Shown: positions 1 to 10,875 of the stretch, in pieces
How positions within the stretch are numbered: the first letter of the stretch is position 1
Layout: each line of letters opens with the position of its first letter
Origin: Lithodes maja
Taxonomy: Eukaryota > Arthropoda > Malacostraca > Decapoda > Lithodidae
Length of the DNA stretch: 64,000 nt
NCBI GenBank assembly: GCA_037953745.1
Contig: JBAKBP010007592.1
Location: 1 to 64,000, forward strand
Direction of reading: 5' to 3'
Position numbers and translations under genes: made by a program
The notes under the pieces: generated by a model
What the model was told of the DNA's origin: nothing
The model's input: only the letters and a program-made list of their open reading frames with translations
Databases searched by the model: none

Positions 1-427
1 CAAGAATAATTAAATTAAATATAAATAAAAGGACATATAAGAAAACTATCTATTCATTTCAAAAAGGGTAAGAGACAGAAATATTCTTACTTTAATATTT
101 ATCTTTCAAGACTTTTTATAAAATTAAGTCCTTCTTTAGCTATAACTTATTCGGTTCATAACCATAGCCTACTAAGCTTCGGTTAAATAATAATTCTTTA
201 TAAATAATACATGACTTTAATTAGTTAAAGTATTTTTCATAATTAAAGAGTATCAGTCAATAAAGGATACTAAGTCCTAAGATCCAAAAGGAAAGGAAGC
301 AACAACAGGAAATTATTTTATTAGATTTTACTTTTGTTTTGCCTTCAGCTGACTGATACCTTTATATATATCTCTGTGCTATCTAGATTCATCAAGTTAA
401 CCACTTGAGGATCAAGATACGTAACAA
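1..427. other. AT-rich sequence, no gene seen
   Basis: AT-rich DNA with no sizeable reading frame, no terminal repeats and no similarity to other parts of the window that I could see. Confidence 0.4.
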
Positions 428-436
428 TATATATAT

Positions 437-505
<69 letters not shown>
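428..505. repeat. compound (TA)n-(GA)n microsatellite
   Basis: About 40 bp of TA dinucleotides followed directly by about 38 bp of GA dinucleotides. Confidence 0.95.
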
Positions 506-508
<3 letters not shown>

Positions 509-535
509 ACAGCAGTAACGACGTCGGTCATACCC

Positions 536-850
536 TTATGGGTAGTACTCGCGTTTTATAGACCCCCTTCTCACTCATGTTTAGCATACTAGTGTTGAAG
601 TTGTAAGACGTTTGTGTCGTTAGTTTGGCGATTTTAAGACCTTGCGCCTCTTTTTTTGGTCGATTATTTCCTGGCGAGCGAAAGCGAGCCTCTAATTAGA
701 GAAGGACATTTGTCTACGAAAAATTTACAAATTTATCTTGAAAGAGGTCTAGGGGCTGTTTTTCTAAGCTTGATAGAGGTCTAGCGAGGAAACTCAAAAG
801 AAAATTAATAAATGAATATATAGACCAAAAACCAAGCACTACCCCCTTAA
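536..850 (-). mobile_element. TTAA-flanked MITE, family 1 copy 1
   Basis: About 315 bp without coding capacity, homologous in inverse orientation to the copy at 17521-17885 and to the truncated copy at 34337-34529. The ends are inverted: the left begins GGGTAGTACTCGC and the right finishes GCACTACCCCCTTAA. Shared internal blocks include a CTGGCGAGCGAAAGCGAGCC segment and a stretch matching AACATGAGGGAGAAGGGG of the other copies. A TTAA at the right end and TTAT at the left suggest a TTAA target preference, as in piggyBac-like elements. The terminal GGGGG is not typical of piggyBac, so the superfamily is uncertain. Confidence 0.7.
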
Positions 851-1054
851 GCCACCAGTTAAACAATTGGCAGCCATATAAAGGTCTTTTCACCAACAAG
901 GTACCGGTATGTTGTCCACAAAGTTGTAATTGTTTACTTTGATGAAGTATATGGGCTGCTATCGTCTCCTCGGGGGTAGGCTCGTTTATATATGTTAATG
1001 AATTTTCGTTCTTAAGATCCATCATCCCAAATGAAATTAATGAAAGCATGTGAT

Positions 1055-1130
1055 CTTCCCGGTATTCGAACTTACGACACCATATGCAAAACTTTAACGC
1101 TCTAACGGTACCATTACACCACCCAGAAAG
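1055..1130 (-). tRNA. tRNA-like remnant (tRNA pseudogene or SINE head)
   Basis: On the minus strand 76 nt begin CTTTCTG and end CGGGAAG, which can pair as a 7-bp acceptor stem with G-U pairs. A box-A-like TGGTGTAATGGT and a box-B-like AGTTCGAATAC lie at tRNA-like spacing. A D-stem can form, but the anticodon stem is poorly paired and the T-stem does not close properly. It is therefore more likely a decayed tRNA or the head of a tRNA-derived SINE than a working gene. Confidence 0.35.
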
Positions 1131-1540
1131 TTAAAGTTCAGTACATGACCATGATTATAATACATTTATTGTATACTGGATATCAATCTAATCATATATA
1201 ATACCTGAAAAGGTTGACGAAGCAGAGAAAGGATACATGTGGGCGAATCAACAACGGACGTGAGCAACATGACAGCTGATGTATTAACAAACTGGTGGAT
1301 AAAGTGACGGTAAACAAGGGATGTCCTCACGTCCGTGTGTGTGTGTGTGTGTGAGGGGAGAGACCGGGATCAAAGCCATCATTAAACGTGTACAGAGCGT
1401 CTTCTATAGGGACTACCACGGGTAACACTATATGAATAGCTGCCATGTTGCCTACCTCGGCCTGTGTTATGCAAGTTGAAAAGGTGACAGATACAGGAAA
1501 GGAAAGACATTTTTAGAGATAAGGATATAGTAGAAAGTAA
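1131..1540. other. no gene seen; short (GT)n
   Basis: Unremarkable sequence with a short GT run near 1336-1354. No supported coding region. Confidence 0.4.
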
Positions 1541-1608
1541 TGAACACTCTGAAACTCCCTCCCTCAATCAGTCTACCTCTCATGCTATGACTTAAACTGC
1601 TTCAGGTA
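1541..1608 (+). mobile_element. short LINE 3' ORF-end fragment
   Basis: This stretch matches the C-terminal coding end of the Jockey-type LINE family seen at 49810-49870: both encode a segment reading roughly TLPQS...SYDLNCF. Only about 65 bp are recognisable and the frame is broken. Confidence 0.5.
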
Positions 1609-2194
1609 CCAAGCATGATGACTGTAACATGCCTTGAAATTTTGCTCTCTATAATTATTTCAATGTTTGGGGGGGAACACTTCTTACAAGTAACTCTAAC
1701 TTCTGTCTCCTTCATTATTATAGACAAATTTATGGTTTCCTTCACCTGCTTTATCGTCCTTTTTGTGATGTGAGCCACCATACACACGAGCAACCACTCA
1801 CAACAATGGCCTGACCATTACCTTATAGAAGGATGTTAACAAAACCAATAATGCTGGCAACTTTGCATCTGAAACTGTATTATGGGTACGCCTCGGGATT
1901 ATTTTGCAATGTTATCAGCGACTAAATTAGTGATAAGTGATCTTAGGTGACGACAATTGTATAATATTGTAATTTAGAAGGTACCGTACCAGATTTGCCA
2001 AATTCTGTTGTTCAATGGAAAAACGTTGGTGTGAATATAATGTTTCCCTTAGAAGTACACTACATACAATAGGCCTATATACCTTACTTCGTCCAGGGGG
2101 GAAGTTGTTTTGGGTTGTTGTCTGCAGGATGCTGGATGTTTCAAGGACTCTTGGAGTCTGAAGAATGTTGGATATTATCTGAAGATTGTTGATT
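1609..2194. other. no gene seen
   Basis: No supported coding region, terminal repeats or RNA gene recognised. Confidence 0.4.

Positions 2195-2246
<52 letters not shown>
2195..2246. repeat. (CA)n microsatellite
   Basis: About 25 CA dinucleotides. Translated frames across it are artefacts. Confidence 0.95.
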
Positions 2247-2247
<1 letters not shown>

Positions 2248-2277
2248 ATGTGCGCACTTACTGTATGTTCTTATGTA

Positions 2278-2281
2278 TATA

Positions 2282-2355
<74 letters not shown>
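2278..2355. repeat. (TA)n microsatellite
   Basis: A run of TA dinucleotides preceded by the ACTGTATA motif that also precedes the other TA arrays in this window, for example at 31705 and 35940. Confidence 0.95.
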
Positions 2356-2359
<4 letters not shown>

Positions 2360-2647
2360 ATATGTATGCGTATGTATGTGTGTATGTATGTGTATATATG
2401 TATTTACTGTATATATAAGTGAAATAAATGTGTATATGTATATTACTTACACTCATGATTAGTTTATGATAATTTGTATGTTACACTTGCAGGCGTTTAT
2501 CGTTATTGTATTTTTGTTTTTAAGTATAATATACTCACACATTCTAAACGGACCTTACCATATTCATATCTATATATCTCATGTCCATCCACTAAATTAT
2601 AAAATGTGTATTCTCAGCTCAACAGGCTGCCAGTCTTTAATAAACCG

Positions 2648-2651
<4 letters not shown>

Positions 2652-2684
<33 letters not shown>
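2652..2684. repeat. (TTA)n microsatellite at duplication edge
   Basis: Eleven ATT/TTA units ending exactly where the duplicated unit begins. The same microsatellite recurs at 6311-6328 and 10262-10301, that is, at each boundary of the tandem duplication. Confidence 0.9.
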
Positions 2685-2710
2685 GGGGTTCGTCCCCTAC
2701 GGGGAACCCC
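2685..2710. repeat. short hairpin next to (ATT)n
   Basis: GGGGTTC and GAACCCC arms flank a short GC-rich loop beside an ATT microsatellite, and the same block recurs at 6329. Read on the minus strand it is a hairpin followed by (AAT)n, a layout used as the 3' end of some non-LTR elements. No reverse transcriptase is present here, so that reading is speculative. Confidence 0.5.
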
Positions 2711-3596
2711 TATTGTAATCATTAAACATGGGATTTCATCCAAATTCTTCTTACGCGCCGGTTTCGACGCAATAACTCCAGAACCGCTTTTTGGATCGGG
2801 ATCAAACTTTCACAAGAGGTGCATTTTTGTATTGGGCAACTTTTGATATGCTAAACATCCGGCATGGCGGCCAAACAGGTCCGTGGCAGCCGATTTCCCG
2901 AAAAACTTGACGCCTAAATACCGTCTCTCCCACTCACAGGAAACGACTGGGCTTTGGCATACGCACTCCCCTACTAATGCTCCGCAAATTTTATAGAGAA
3001 GGTTTTGCTTTTGCACGTGGGTTTTTTTCCGGCAATCTTGAAAAAACCTCGAATTCCACTTAAAATTCCACATCTTGAAAACTACGCCGATGATCAAAGC
3101 CATGCTTGCGTAGTTGGGTGAGGCTCGCGATTCCGAACGTTTTGATACCAAAAAAATATAAATGGGTGGAATAGTTTGGCCGCAGCATTGAAAACTGTCT
3201 ATTCTTAAATGATTTTAAAACCGAATTCGCTACCCACACAAAGTTTACCGTCTACAGTCTATAGGCTTCCACGCATCCCCCAGTTTTGCTTAATAACATA
3301 ATCTCTTTATTATTCAGATCAATCATTTGTTTTTTATTTAACTCTCTCAAAACAGTTCGAGTCCCTACGAATTCCAGCAATTATTTAGCCAACCTACCTA
3401 TACATACCTACCCTACCAAATAATAATGATAAATTCAAATTTATTTTTGGTGAATGACAGAGTATTGGCTAAGGTTTTTAACAATTCCTCCCTTTGCCAA
3501 ATGCTTAGTTTAATAACAATGATATGGACCTTTAAAGTTTTGGCAATTGCCCGTGTGACTCCTATTTTAACCCTCCTAAAGTGTTACCACGAAATA

Positions 3597-3815
3597 CCGC
3601 TAGATCCTTTCTCAAAAGTCGCTAGCATGTTGCTACATAGCCAAACAATGTTAGGATAATGCTGCAATTTCTAAAGAGTTTTGGTTTGTTTGCTTTGCAA
3701 ATTTTACAATGTAGTATGACTAGAATGTCTGAAATTTTCAAATTATCCCTAGTAAATCTCTCTAGATATGAAAAAATGGCTTCTAAATTGAAGTAAATAG
3801 CTCTACATCTAGCGG
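3597..3815. mobile_element. TA-flanked MITE, family 2 copy 1
   Basis: 219 bp with inverted ends CCGCTAGAT and ATCTAGCGG, bordered by TA on both sides as for Tc1/mariner-type insertions. No coding capacity. Confidence 0.6.
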
Positions 3816-3871
3816 TAATATGTAGCGATACAACTGGCAACACTGCCTACAGTAAGTGTTACCCCAAAACA

Positions 3872-4092
3872 CCGCTAGATCCTTTCTCAAAAGTCGCTAG
3901 CACGTTGCTATATAGTCAAACAATGGTAGAACACTGCTGCAATTCCTAAAGAGTTTTGATTTGTTTGTTTTGCAAATTTTACAATGTAATATAACTAGAA
4001 TGTCTGAAATTTTCAAATTATCCCGAGTAAATGTCTCTAGATATGAAAAAATGGCTACTAAACTGAAGTAAATATAGCTCTACATCTAGCGG
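3872..4092. mobile_element. TA-flanked MITE, family 2 copy 2
   Basis: Second copy about 275 bp downstream of the first, same orientation, with the same CCGCTAGAT ends. The spacer between copies is itself repeated at the corresponding place in the second large unit. Confidence 0.6.
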
Positions 4093-4639
4093 TAAAACTG
4101 GCAACACTGCCTACAACTACCCTCTCATCACCAATGATTATGCTCTGCTGAGGTTTGTATTTGCTTATCTTATCCTGTGTATAAATGTAACCCTTACACA
4201 TGTTTCTATTAAATAATGACATTAAACAGGATTCATGATTTAAATACAAGGCTAGGTATTTATCGGAAATACGTATTTACCTTCGGAAAGCTAAAATATA
4301 ATGTTTACACATATGGGATAAGGAGGAGGGAGGGAGGTATAAGGGGTGGACCGATGGAAGGGAAGAGAACCCCGATATACGATATACGAGATACATAGCT
4401 TCATATGCGCATATTGATCACTTTCATGCTATTATGTATGCATACAGAAGTAGCAGGACACATATGTCAAGAGTGAACACCAATAACTTAATCCATACAC
4501 AGTAAAAAGGACTGAAATAATATCGTACATACGAAGTGATGGAATGGGGATGGGGGGGGGAGTGTCTATGATAATGTAAACAGGACAGTTCGTCGCTAGA
4601 TAGGCGTGTGTGTGCTTGTGTGATGGTCTTGTGTAGCTA

Positions 4640-6130
4640 TGTTTGTGCTTGTTTGAGTGTTGAGTTATCTCTCTCTCTCTTATTTATCGCTGTCTTCCTT
4701 ACGATTACGACATACTGTACTAGTGCATGAGAACAGGAAATAGGGAACCTCGCTCTCTCTCTCACAAATGAGAACATAAGTAAACAGGAGTCTGCAGAGA
4801 GCCGATTGGCTATAAGACTCGGTAGACTATTCCACATATCTACAACTCTTTTACTAAACGAATAGAGGTAGATCCCTTACACACCCAGTCTCTCTCTGTC
4901 GCTCATTTGTTTGCACACCGGTACAAATGAGGCAGATCCCTTACAAGATGAACATGGGAATCTGCAGAGAGACAAGTGGCCCACAAAAGGCCCTTTCACA
5001 TACAACCCATTTCATCCATATGACTATCTGATTTTATCTTTAAATTCTCTATTGTTCTTGATCCCACTATAGCACTAGGTAGACTATTTCACATATCTAC
5101 GACTCTGTTACGAGAGAGGCAGATCCCTTACACAGCCAATCTCTCTCTTATTTGCACACTGGTACAAAGGAGGCAGATCCTTACACATGCTACCAAGATG
5201 AAAATGGGAGTCTGCAGAGAGCCGGTTGGCCCACACACGGTAGATCCCTTTCACACCCAATCCATCTCGTCATCAAATTTTATGAAGCTCTATTGTTATT
5301 GATCCCACTATAGCACTTGGTAGCCTATTCCACATATCTACAACTCTTACCAAGCGAATAGAGGCAGATCCCTTACACAGCCAATCTCTTTCTCTCTTGC
5401 TCTTGTTTGTTTGCACACCGGTACAAATGAGGCAGATCCCTTACACATGCAACCAAGATGAAAATGGGAGTCTGCAGAGAGTCAAGTGGCCCACATAATG
5501 CAGGTCCCTTTCACACTCAACCCATCTCATAAACTTTACCTGTTATTTACACTACTTACTATACACCCATGTTATCATATACCTGCAACCAAAACACAAT
5601 TGTAAGAAATAGGAACATAAAAAAATGGGAGTCTGTAGAGAGCCAATTGGCCCACACAAAACAGATCCTTTTCACACCCAACCCATCTCATAAAAACTCT
5701 CTCTCATTTATCTCTGTCTTCCTTACATTTATGACATCCTAGTCTCTCTCTCTCTCTCACAAATGAGAACATAAGAAAACCGGAGTCTGCAGAGAGTCGA
5801 TTGACCCACACATGTCAGATCCCTTTCACATCCAACCCATCCCGCGCTCTCTCTCTCTCTCATATTTATCGCTATCTTCCTTACGTTTACGACATCTTAT
5901 TCTCTCGCCATACTCCCTCTCTCCTTCACAAATGAGAAAATAAAAAAATAAGAAAACGGGAGTCTCCAGAGCCGATTGACCTACACATGGCAGATCCCTT
6001 TCACACCCAACCCATCTCGTTCTATCTAAGTTCAAGTTGAAGCTCTATTGTTCTTGATCCCATTATAGCACTCGGTAGCCTATTCCACATATCTACAACT
6101 CTGTTACTAAACGGATAAAGGCAGATCCCT
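4640..6130. repeat. degenerate tandem modules (unit 1)
   Basis: Several imperfect modules share blocks such as GGCAGATCCCTTACACA, GGGAGTCTGCAGAGAG and TTGATCCCACTATAGCACT, interspersed with CT-rich runs. Modules vary from about 120 to 300 bp. No protein product is supported. Confidence 0.7.
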
Positions 6131-7241
6131 TTTACAGCCAATCTCTCCCTCTCTCGCTCTTGTTTGTTTGCACAATCTGCGCCTTCTGTAGTTTCTCCAT
6201 GCCCGATAAGTTAAATGATCTTTTGATATCTGTGACACAGCATTTGTATCAAACACAATACCCTGCTTGCAAAACCGTCGAACCCCAGACAACATTGCTT
6301 GCAACTTTAATTATTATTATTATTATTAGGGGTTCGTCCCCTACGGGGAACCCCTATTGTAATCATTAAACATGGGATTTCATCCAAATTCTTCTTACGC
6401 GCCGGTTTCGACGCAATAACTCCAGAACCGCTTTTTAGATCGGGATCAAACTTTCACAAGAGGTGCGTTTTTGTATTGGGCAACTTTTGATATGCTAAAC
6501 ATCCGGCATGGCGGCCAAACAGGTCCGTGGCAGCCGATTTCCCGAAAAACTTGACGCCTTAAATACCGTCTCTCCCACTCACAGGAAACGACTGGGCTTT
6601 GGCATACGCACTCCCCTACTAATGCTCCGCAAATTTTATAGAAAAGGTTTTGCTTTTGCACGTGGGTTTTTTTCCGGCAATCTTGAAAAAAAATCGAATT
6701 CCACTTAAAATTCCACATCTTGAAAACTACGCCGATGATCAAAGCCATGCTTGCGTAGTTGGGTGAGGCTCGCGATTCCGAACGTTTTGATACCAAAAAA
6801 ATATAAATGGGTGGAATAGTTTGGCCGCAGCATTGAAAACTGTCTATTCTTAAATGATTTTAAAACCGAATTCGCTACCCACACAAAGTTTACCGTCTAC
6901 AGTCTATAGGCTTCCACGCATCCCCCAGTTTTGCTTAATAACATAATCTCTTTATTATTCAGATCAATCATTTGTTTTTTATTTAACTCTCTCAAAACAG
7001 TTCGAGTCCCTACGAATTCCAGCAATTATTTAGCCAACCTACCTATACATACCTACCCTACCAAATAATAATGATAAATTCAAATTTATTTTTGGTGAAT
7101 GACAGAGTATTGGCTAAGGTTTTTAACAATTCCTCCCTTTGCCAAATGCTTAGTTTAATAACAATGATATGGACCTTTAAAGTTTTGGCAATTGCCCGTG
7201 TGACTCCTATTTTAACCCTCCTAAAGTGTTACCACGAAATA

Positions 7242-7461
7242 CCGCTAGATCCTTTCTCAAAAGTCGCTAGCATGTTGCTACATAGCCAAACAATGTTAGG
7301 ATAATGCTGCAATTTCTAAAGAGTTTTGGTTTGTTTGTTTTGCAAATTTTACAATGTAGTATGACTAGAATGTCTGAAATTTTCAAATTATCCCTAGTAA
7401 ATGTCTCTAGATATAAAAGAAATGGCTGCTAGATTGAAGGAAATAGCTCTACATTTAGCGG
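7242..7461. mobile_element. TA-flanked MITE, family 2 copy 3
   Basis: About 220 bp with CCGCTAGAT left end and a mutated ATTTAGCGG right end, with TA on both sides. Confidence 0.6.
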
Positions 7462-7537
7462 TAATATGTAGCTTTACAACTGGCAACTCTTCAACCACCA
7501 CCTCCCTCCCACCCTCCCAGTATGTCTCCACATAATA

Positions 7538-7756
7538 CCGCTAGATCCTTTCTCAAAAGTCGCTAGCATGTTGCTACATAGTCAAACAATGTTAGAATAA
7601 TGCTGCAATTTCTAAAGAGTTTTGGTTTGTTTGTTTTGCAAATTTTACAATGTAGTATGACTAGAATGTCTGAAATTTTTAAATTATCCCTAGTAAATCT
7701 CTCTAGATATGAAAAAATGGCTTCTAAATTGAAGTAAATAGCTCTACATCTAGCGG
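7538..7756. mobile_element. TA-flanked MITE, family 2 copy 4
   Basis: 219 bp with ends CCGCTAGAT and ATCTAGCGG. This is the copy that accounts for unit 2 being longer than unit 1. Confidence 0.6.
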
Positions 7757-7812
7757 TAATATGTAGCGATACAACTGGCAACACTGCCTACAGTAAGTGT
7801 TACCCCAAAACA

Positions 7813-8033
7813 CCGCTAGATCCTTTCTCAAAAGTCGCTAGCACGTTGCTATATAGTCAAACAATGGTAGAACACTGCTGCAATTCCTAAAGAGTTTTGA
7901 TTTGTTTGTTTTGCAAATTTTACAATGTAATATAACTAGAATGTCTGAAATTTTCAAATTATCCCGAGTAAATGTCTCTAGATATGAAAAAATGGCTACT
8001 AAACTGAAGTAAATATAGCTCTACATCTAGCGG
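7813..8033. mobile_element. TA-flanked MITE, family 2 copy 5
   Basis: Counterpart of the copy at 3872-4092, with the same ends and spacer context. Confidence 0.6.
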
Positions 8034-8599
8034 TAATATGTAGCGGTACAACTGGCAACACTGCCTACAACTACCCTCTCATCACCAATGATTATGCTCT
8101 GCTGAGGTTTGTATTTGCTTATCTTATCCTGTGTATAAATGTAACCCTTACACATGTTTCTATTAAATAATGACATTAAACAGGATTCATGATTTAAATA
8201 CAAGGCTAGATATTTATCGGAAATACGTATTTACCTTCGGATAGCTAAAATATAATGTTTACACATATGGGATAAGGAGGAGGGAGGGAGGTATAAGGGG
8301 TGGACCGATGGAAGGGAAGAGAACCCCGATATACGATATACGAGATACATAGCTTCATATGCGCATATTGATCACTTTCATGCTATTATGTATGCATACA
8401 GAAGTAGCAGGACACATATGTCAAGAGTGAACACCAATAACTTAATCCATACACAGTAAATAAGACGGAAATAATATCGTACATACGAAGTGATGGAATG
8501 GGGATGGGGGGGAGTGTGTATGATAATGTAAACAGGACAGTTCGTCGCTAGATAGGCGTGTGTGTGCTTGTGTGATGGTCTTGTGTAGCTATGTTTGTG

Positions 8600-10110
8600 C
8601 TTGTTTGAGTGTTGAGTTATCTCTCTCTCTCTTATTTATCGCTGTCTTCCTTACGATTACGACATACTGTACTAGTGCATGAGAACAGGAAATAGGGAGC
8701 CTCGCTCTCTCTCTCACAAATGAGAACATAAGTAAACAGGAGTCTGCAGAGAGCCGATTGGCTATAAGACTCTCGGTAGCCTATTCCACATATCTACAAC
8801 TCTTTTTACTAAACGAATAGAGGCAGATCCCTTACACACCCAGTCTCTCTCTGTCGCTCATTTGTTTGCACACCGGTACAAATGAGGCAGATCCCTTACA
8901 AGATGAACATGGGAATCTGCAGAGAGACAAGTGGCCCACAAAAGGCCCTTTCACATACAACCCATTTCATCCATATGACTATCTGATTTTATCTTTAAAT
9001 TCTCTATTGTTCTTGATCCCACTATAGCACTAGGTAGCCTATTTCACATATCTACGACTCTGTTACGAGAGAGGCAGATCCCTTACACAGCCAATCTCTC
9101 TTATTTGCACACTGGTACAAAGGAGGCAGATCCTTACACATGCTACCAAGATGAAAATGGGAGTCTGCAGAGAGCCGGTTGGCCCACACACGGTAGATCC
9201 CTTTCACACCCAATCCATCTCGTCATCAAATTTTATGAAGCTCTATTGTTATTGATCCCACTATAGCACTTGGTAGCCTATTCCACATATCTACAACTCT
9301 TTTACCAAGCGAATAGAGGCAGATCCCTTACACAGCCAATCTCTTTCTCTCTTGCTCTTGTTTGTTTGCACACCGGTACAAATGAGGCAGATCCCTTACA
9401 CATGCAACCAAGATGAAAATGGGAGTCTGCAGAGAGTCAAGTGGCCCACATAAGGCAGGTCCCTTTCACACTCAACCCATCTCATAAACTTTACCTGTTA
9501 TTTACACTACTTACTATACACCCATGTTATCATATACCTGCAACCAAAACACAATTGTAAGAAATAGGAACATAAGAAAATGGGAGTCTGTAGAGAGCCA
9601 ATTGGCCCACACAAGACAGATCCTTTTCACACCCAACCCATCTCATAAAAACTCTCTCTCATTTATCTCTGTCTTCCTTACATTTATGACATCCTAGTCT
9701 CTCTCTCTCTCTCACAAATGAGAACATAAGAAAACCGGAGTCTGCAGAGAGTCGATTGACCCACACATGTCAGATCCCTTTCACACCCAACCCATCCCGC
9801 GCTCTCTCTCTCTCTCATATTTATCGCTATCTTCCTTACGTTTACGACATCTTATTCTCTCGCCATACTCCCTCTCTCCTTCACAAATGAGAAAATAAAA
9901 AAATAAGAAAACGGGAGTCTCCAGAGCCGATTGACCTACACATGGCAGATCCCTTTCACACCCAACCCATCTCGTTCTATCTAATTTCAAGTTGAAGCTC
10001 TATTGTTCTTGATCCCATTATAGCACTCGGTAGCCTATTCCACATATCTACAACTCTGTTACTAAACGGATAAAGGCAGATCCCTTTTACAGCCAATCTC
10101 TCCCTCTCTC
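8600..10110. repeat. degenerate tandem modules (unit 2)
   Basis: Counterpart of 4640-6130, with the same GGCAGATCCCTTACACA and GGGAGTCTGCAGAGAG blocks. Confidence 0.7.
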
Positions 10111-10261
10111 GCTCTTGTTTGTTTGCACAATCTGCGCCTTCTGTAGTTTCTCTATGCCCGATAAGTTAAATGATCTTTTGATATCTGTGACACAGCATTT
10201 GTATCAAACACAATACCCTGCTTGCAAAACCGTCGAACCCCAGACAACGTTGCTTGCAACT

Positions 10262-10264
10262 ATA

Positions 10265-10352
<88 letters not shown>

Positions 10353-10362
10353 ACACACACAA
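10262..10362. repeat. (ATT)n-(AC)n compound microsatellite
   Basis: About 13 ATT units followed by about 30 AC dinucleotides, at the right border of the duplicated unit. Confidence 0.95.
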
Positions 10363-10506
10363 ATGTTCAATCAGATCGAAGTAATTTCAAGGACAAGTAG
10401 ACACAGTCAGTCATACAGACCAACTCGCTGTTACTCATGCTGCCATACATGACCTCATTAAGGAAGCCCACCTCGCTTTTTATATCTTTCTCTCCCTCTC
10501 TCTTTA

Positions 10507-10787
10507 GTTTGTATCCATTCGGCCCCATTCAACCTACTATTTTAAGACGTTTACCCCCATCCAGGTGTCAATATTTCCCTGGCGAGCGGTAGCAAGCCAG
10601 CATATATATATTTTTGTTTTGACAGCAAGCTAAATTTGTACATTTTTCGATAGAAAAATTTATCCTGCGAAACCGGGTTTCTCCATACAATGCTGGCTCG
10701 CTTTCACTCGCCAGGAAAAAAATCGACACCTGAAAGGGGATACACGTCTTAAAACAATTGGCTGAATGGGGCCGAATGGATACAAGC
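10507..10787. mobile_element. foldback element related to MITE family 1
   Basis: Two inverted arms of roughly 95 bp (about 10507-10602 and 10692-10787) flank a 90-bp centre. The arms begin TTGTATCCATTCGGCCCC and contain the CTGGCGAG...AGCAAGCCAGC block. The centre shares AAATTTGTACATTTTTCG with the family 1 MITE at 17640. No reading frame is conserved. It sits about 90 bp from the start of the satellite. Confidence 0.75.
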
Positions 10788-10875
10788 CAGTGAAAGAAAG
10801 AAAAGGAGAGAACGATGCAAAAAAGCCGGTGACCCCCCTTAATTATTATGTTCCTTCCAACAACCAACTATACTC

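Larger units (their letters stand above)
2685..6328. repeat. tandem duplication, unit 1 (about 3.64 kb)
   Basis: Starts with a palindrome-like GGGGTTC...GAACCCC block and runs to the (ATT)n at 6311-6328, where an almost identical second unit begins. By eye the two units differ only by scattered substitutions and by one extra internal MITE repeat (about 0.3 kb) in unit 2. No conserved protein domain is visible. The frames at 2810-3151 and 3426-3659 recur in unit 2 simply because the DNA is duplicated. Confidence 0.9.
6329..10262. repeat. tandem duplication, unit 2 (about 3.93 kb)
   Basis: Near-identical second unit, in direct orientation, abutting unit 1. It is about 290 bp longer because it carries three rather than two copies of the CCGCTAGAT MITE repeat. 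It ends at an (ATT)n followed by (AC)n. The very high similarity means a recent duplication, or two haplotypes placed side by side by the assembler. Confidence 0.9.

Noticed and set aside
2186..2462. HTHT/IYIY-type small proteins
   Set aside because: Translations of CA and TA microsatellites. The same applies at 10115-10452, 31597-31830 and 35752-35993.
4640..10110. CRISPR-like array
   Set aside because: The repeated blocks are of unequal spacing, CT-rich and part of a eukaryotic duplicated unit; no cas genes and no bacterial context.
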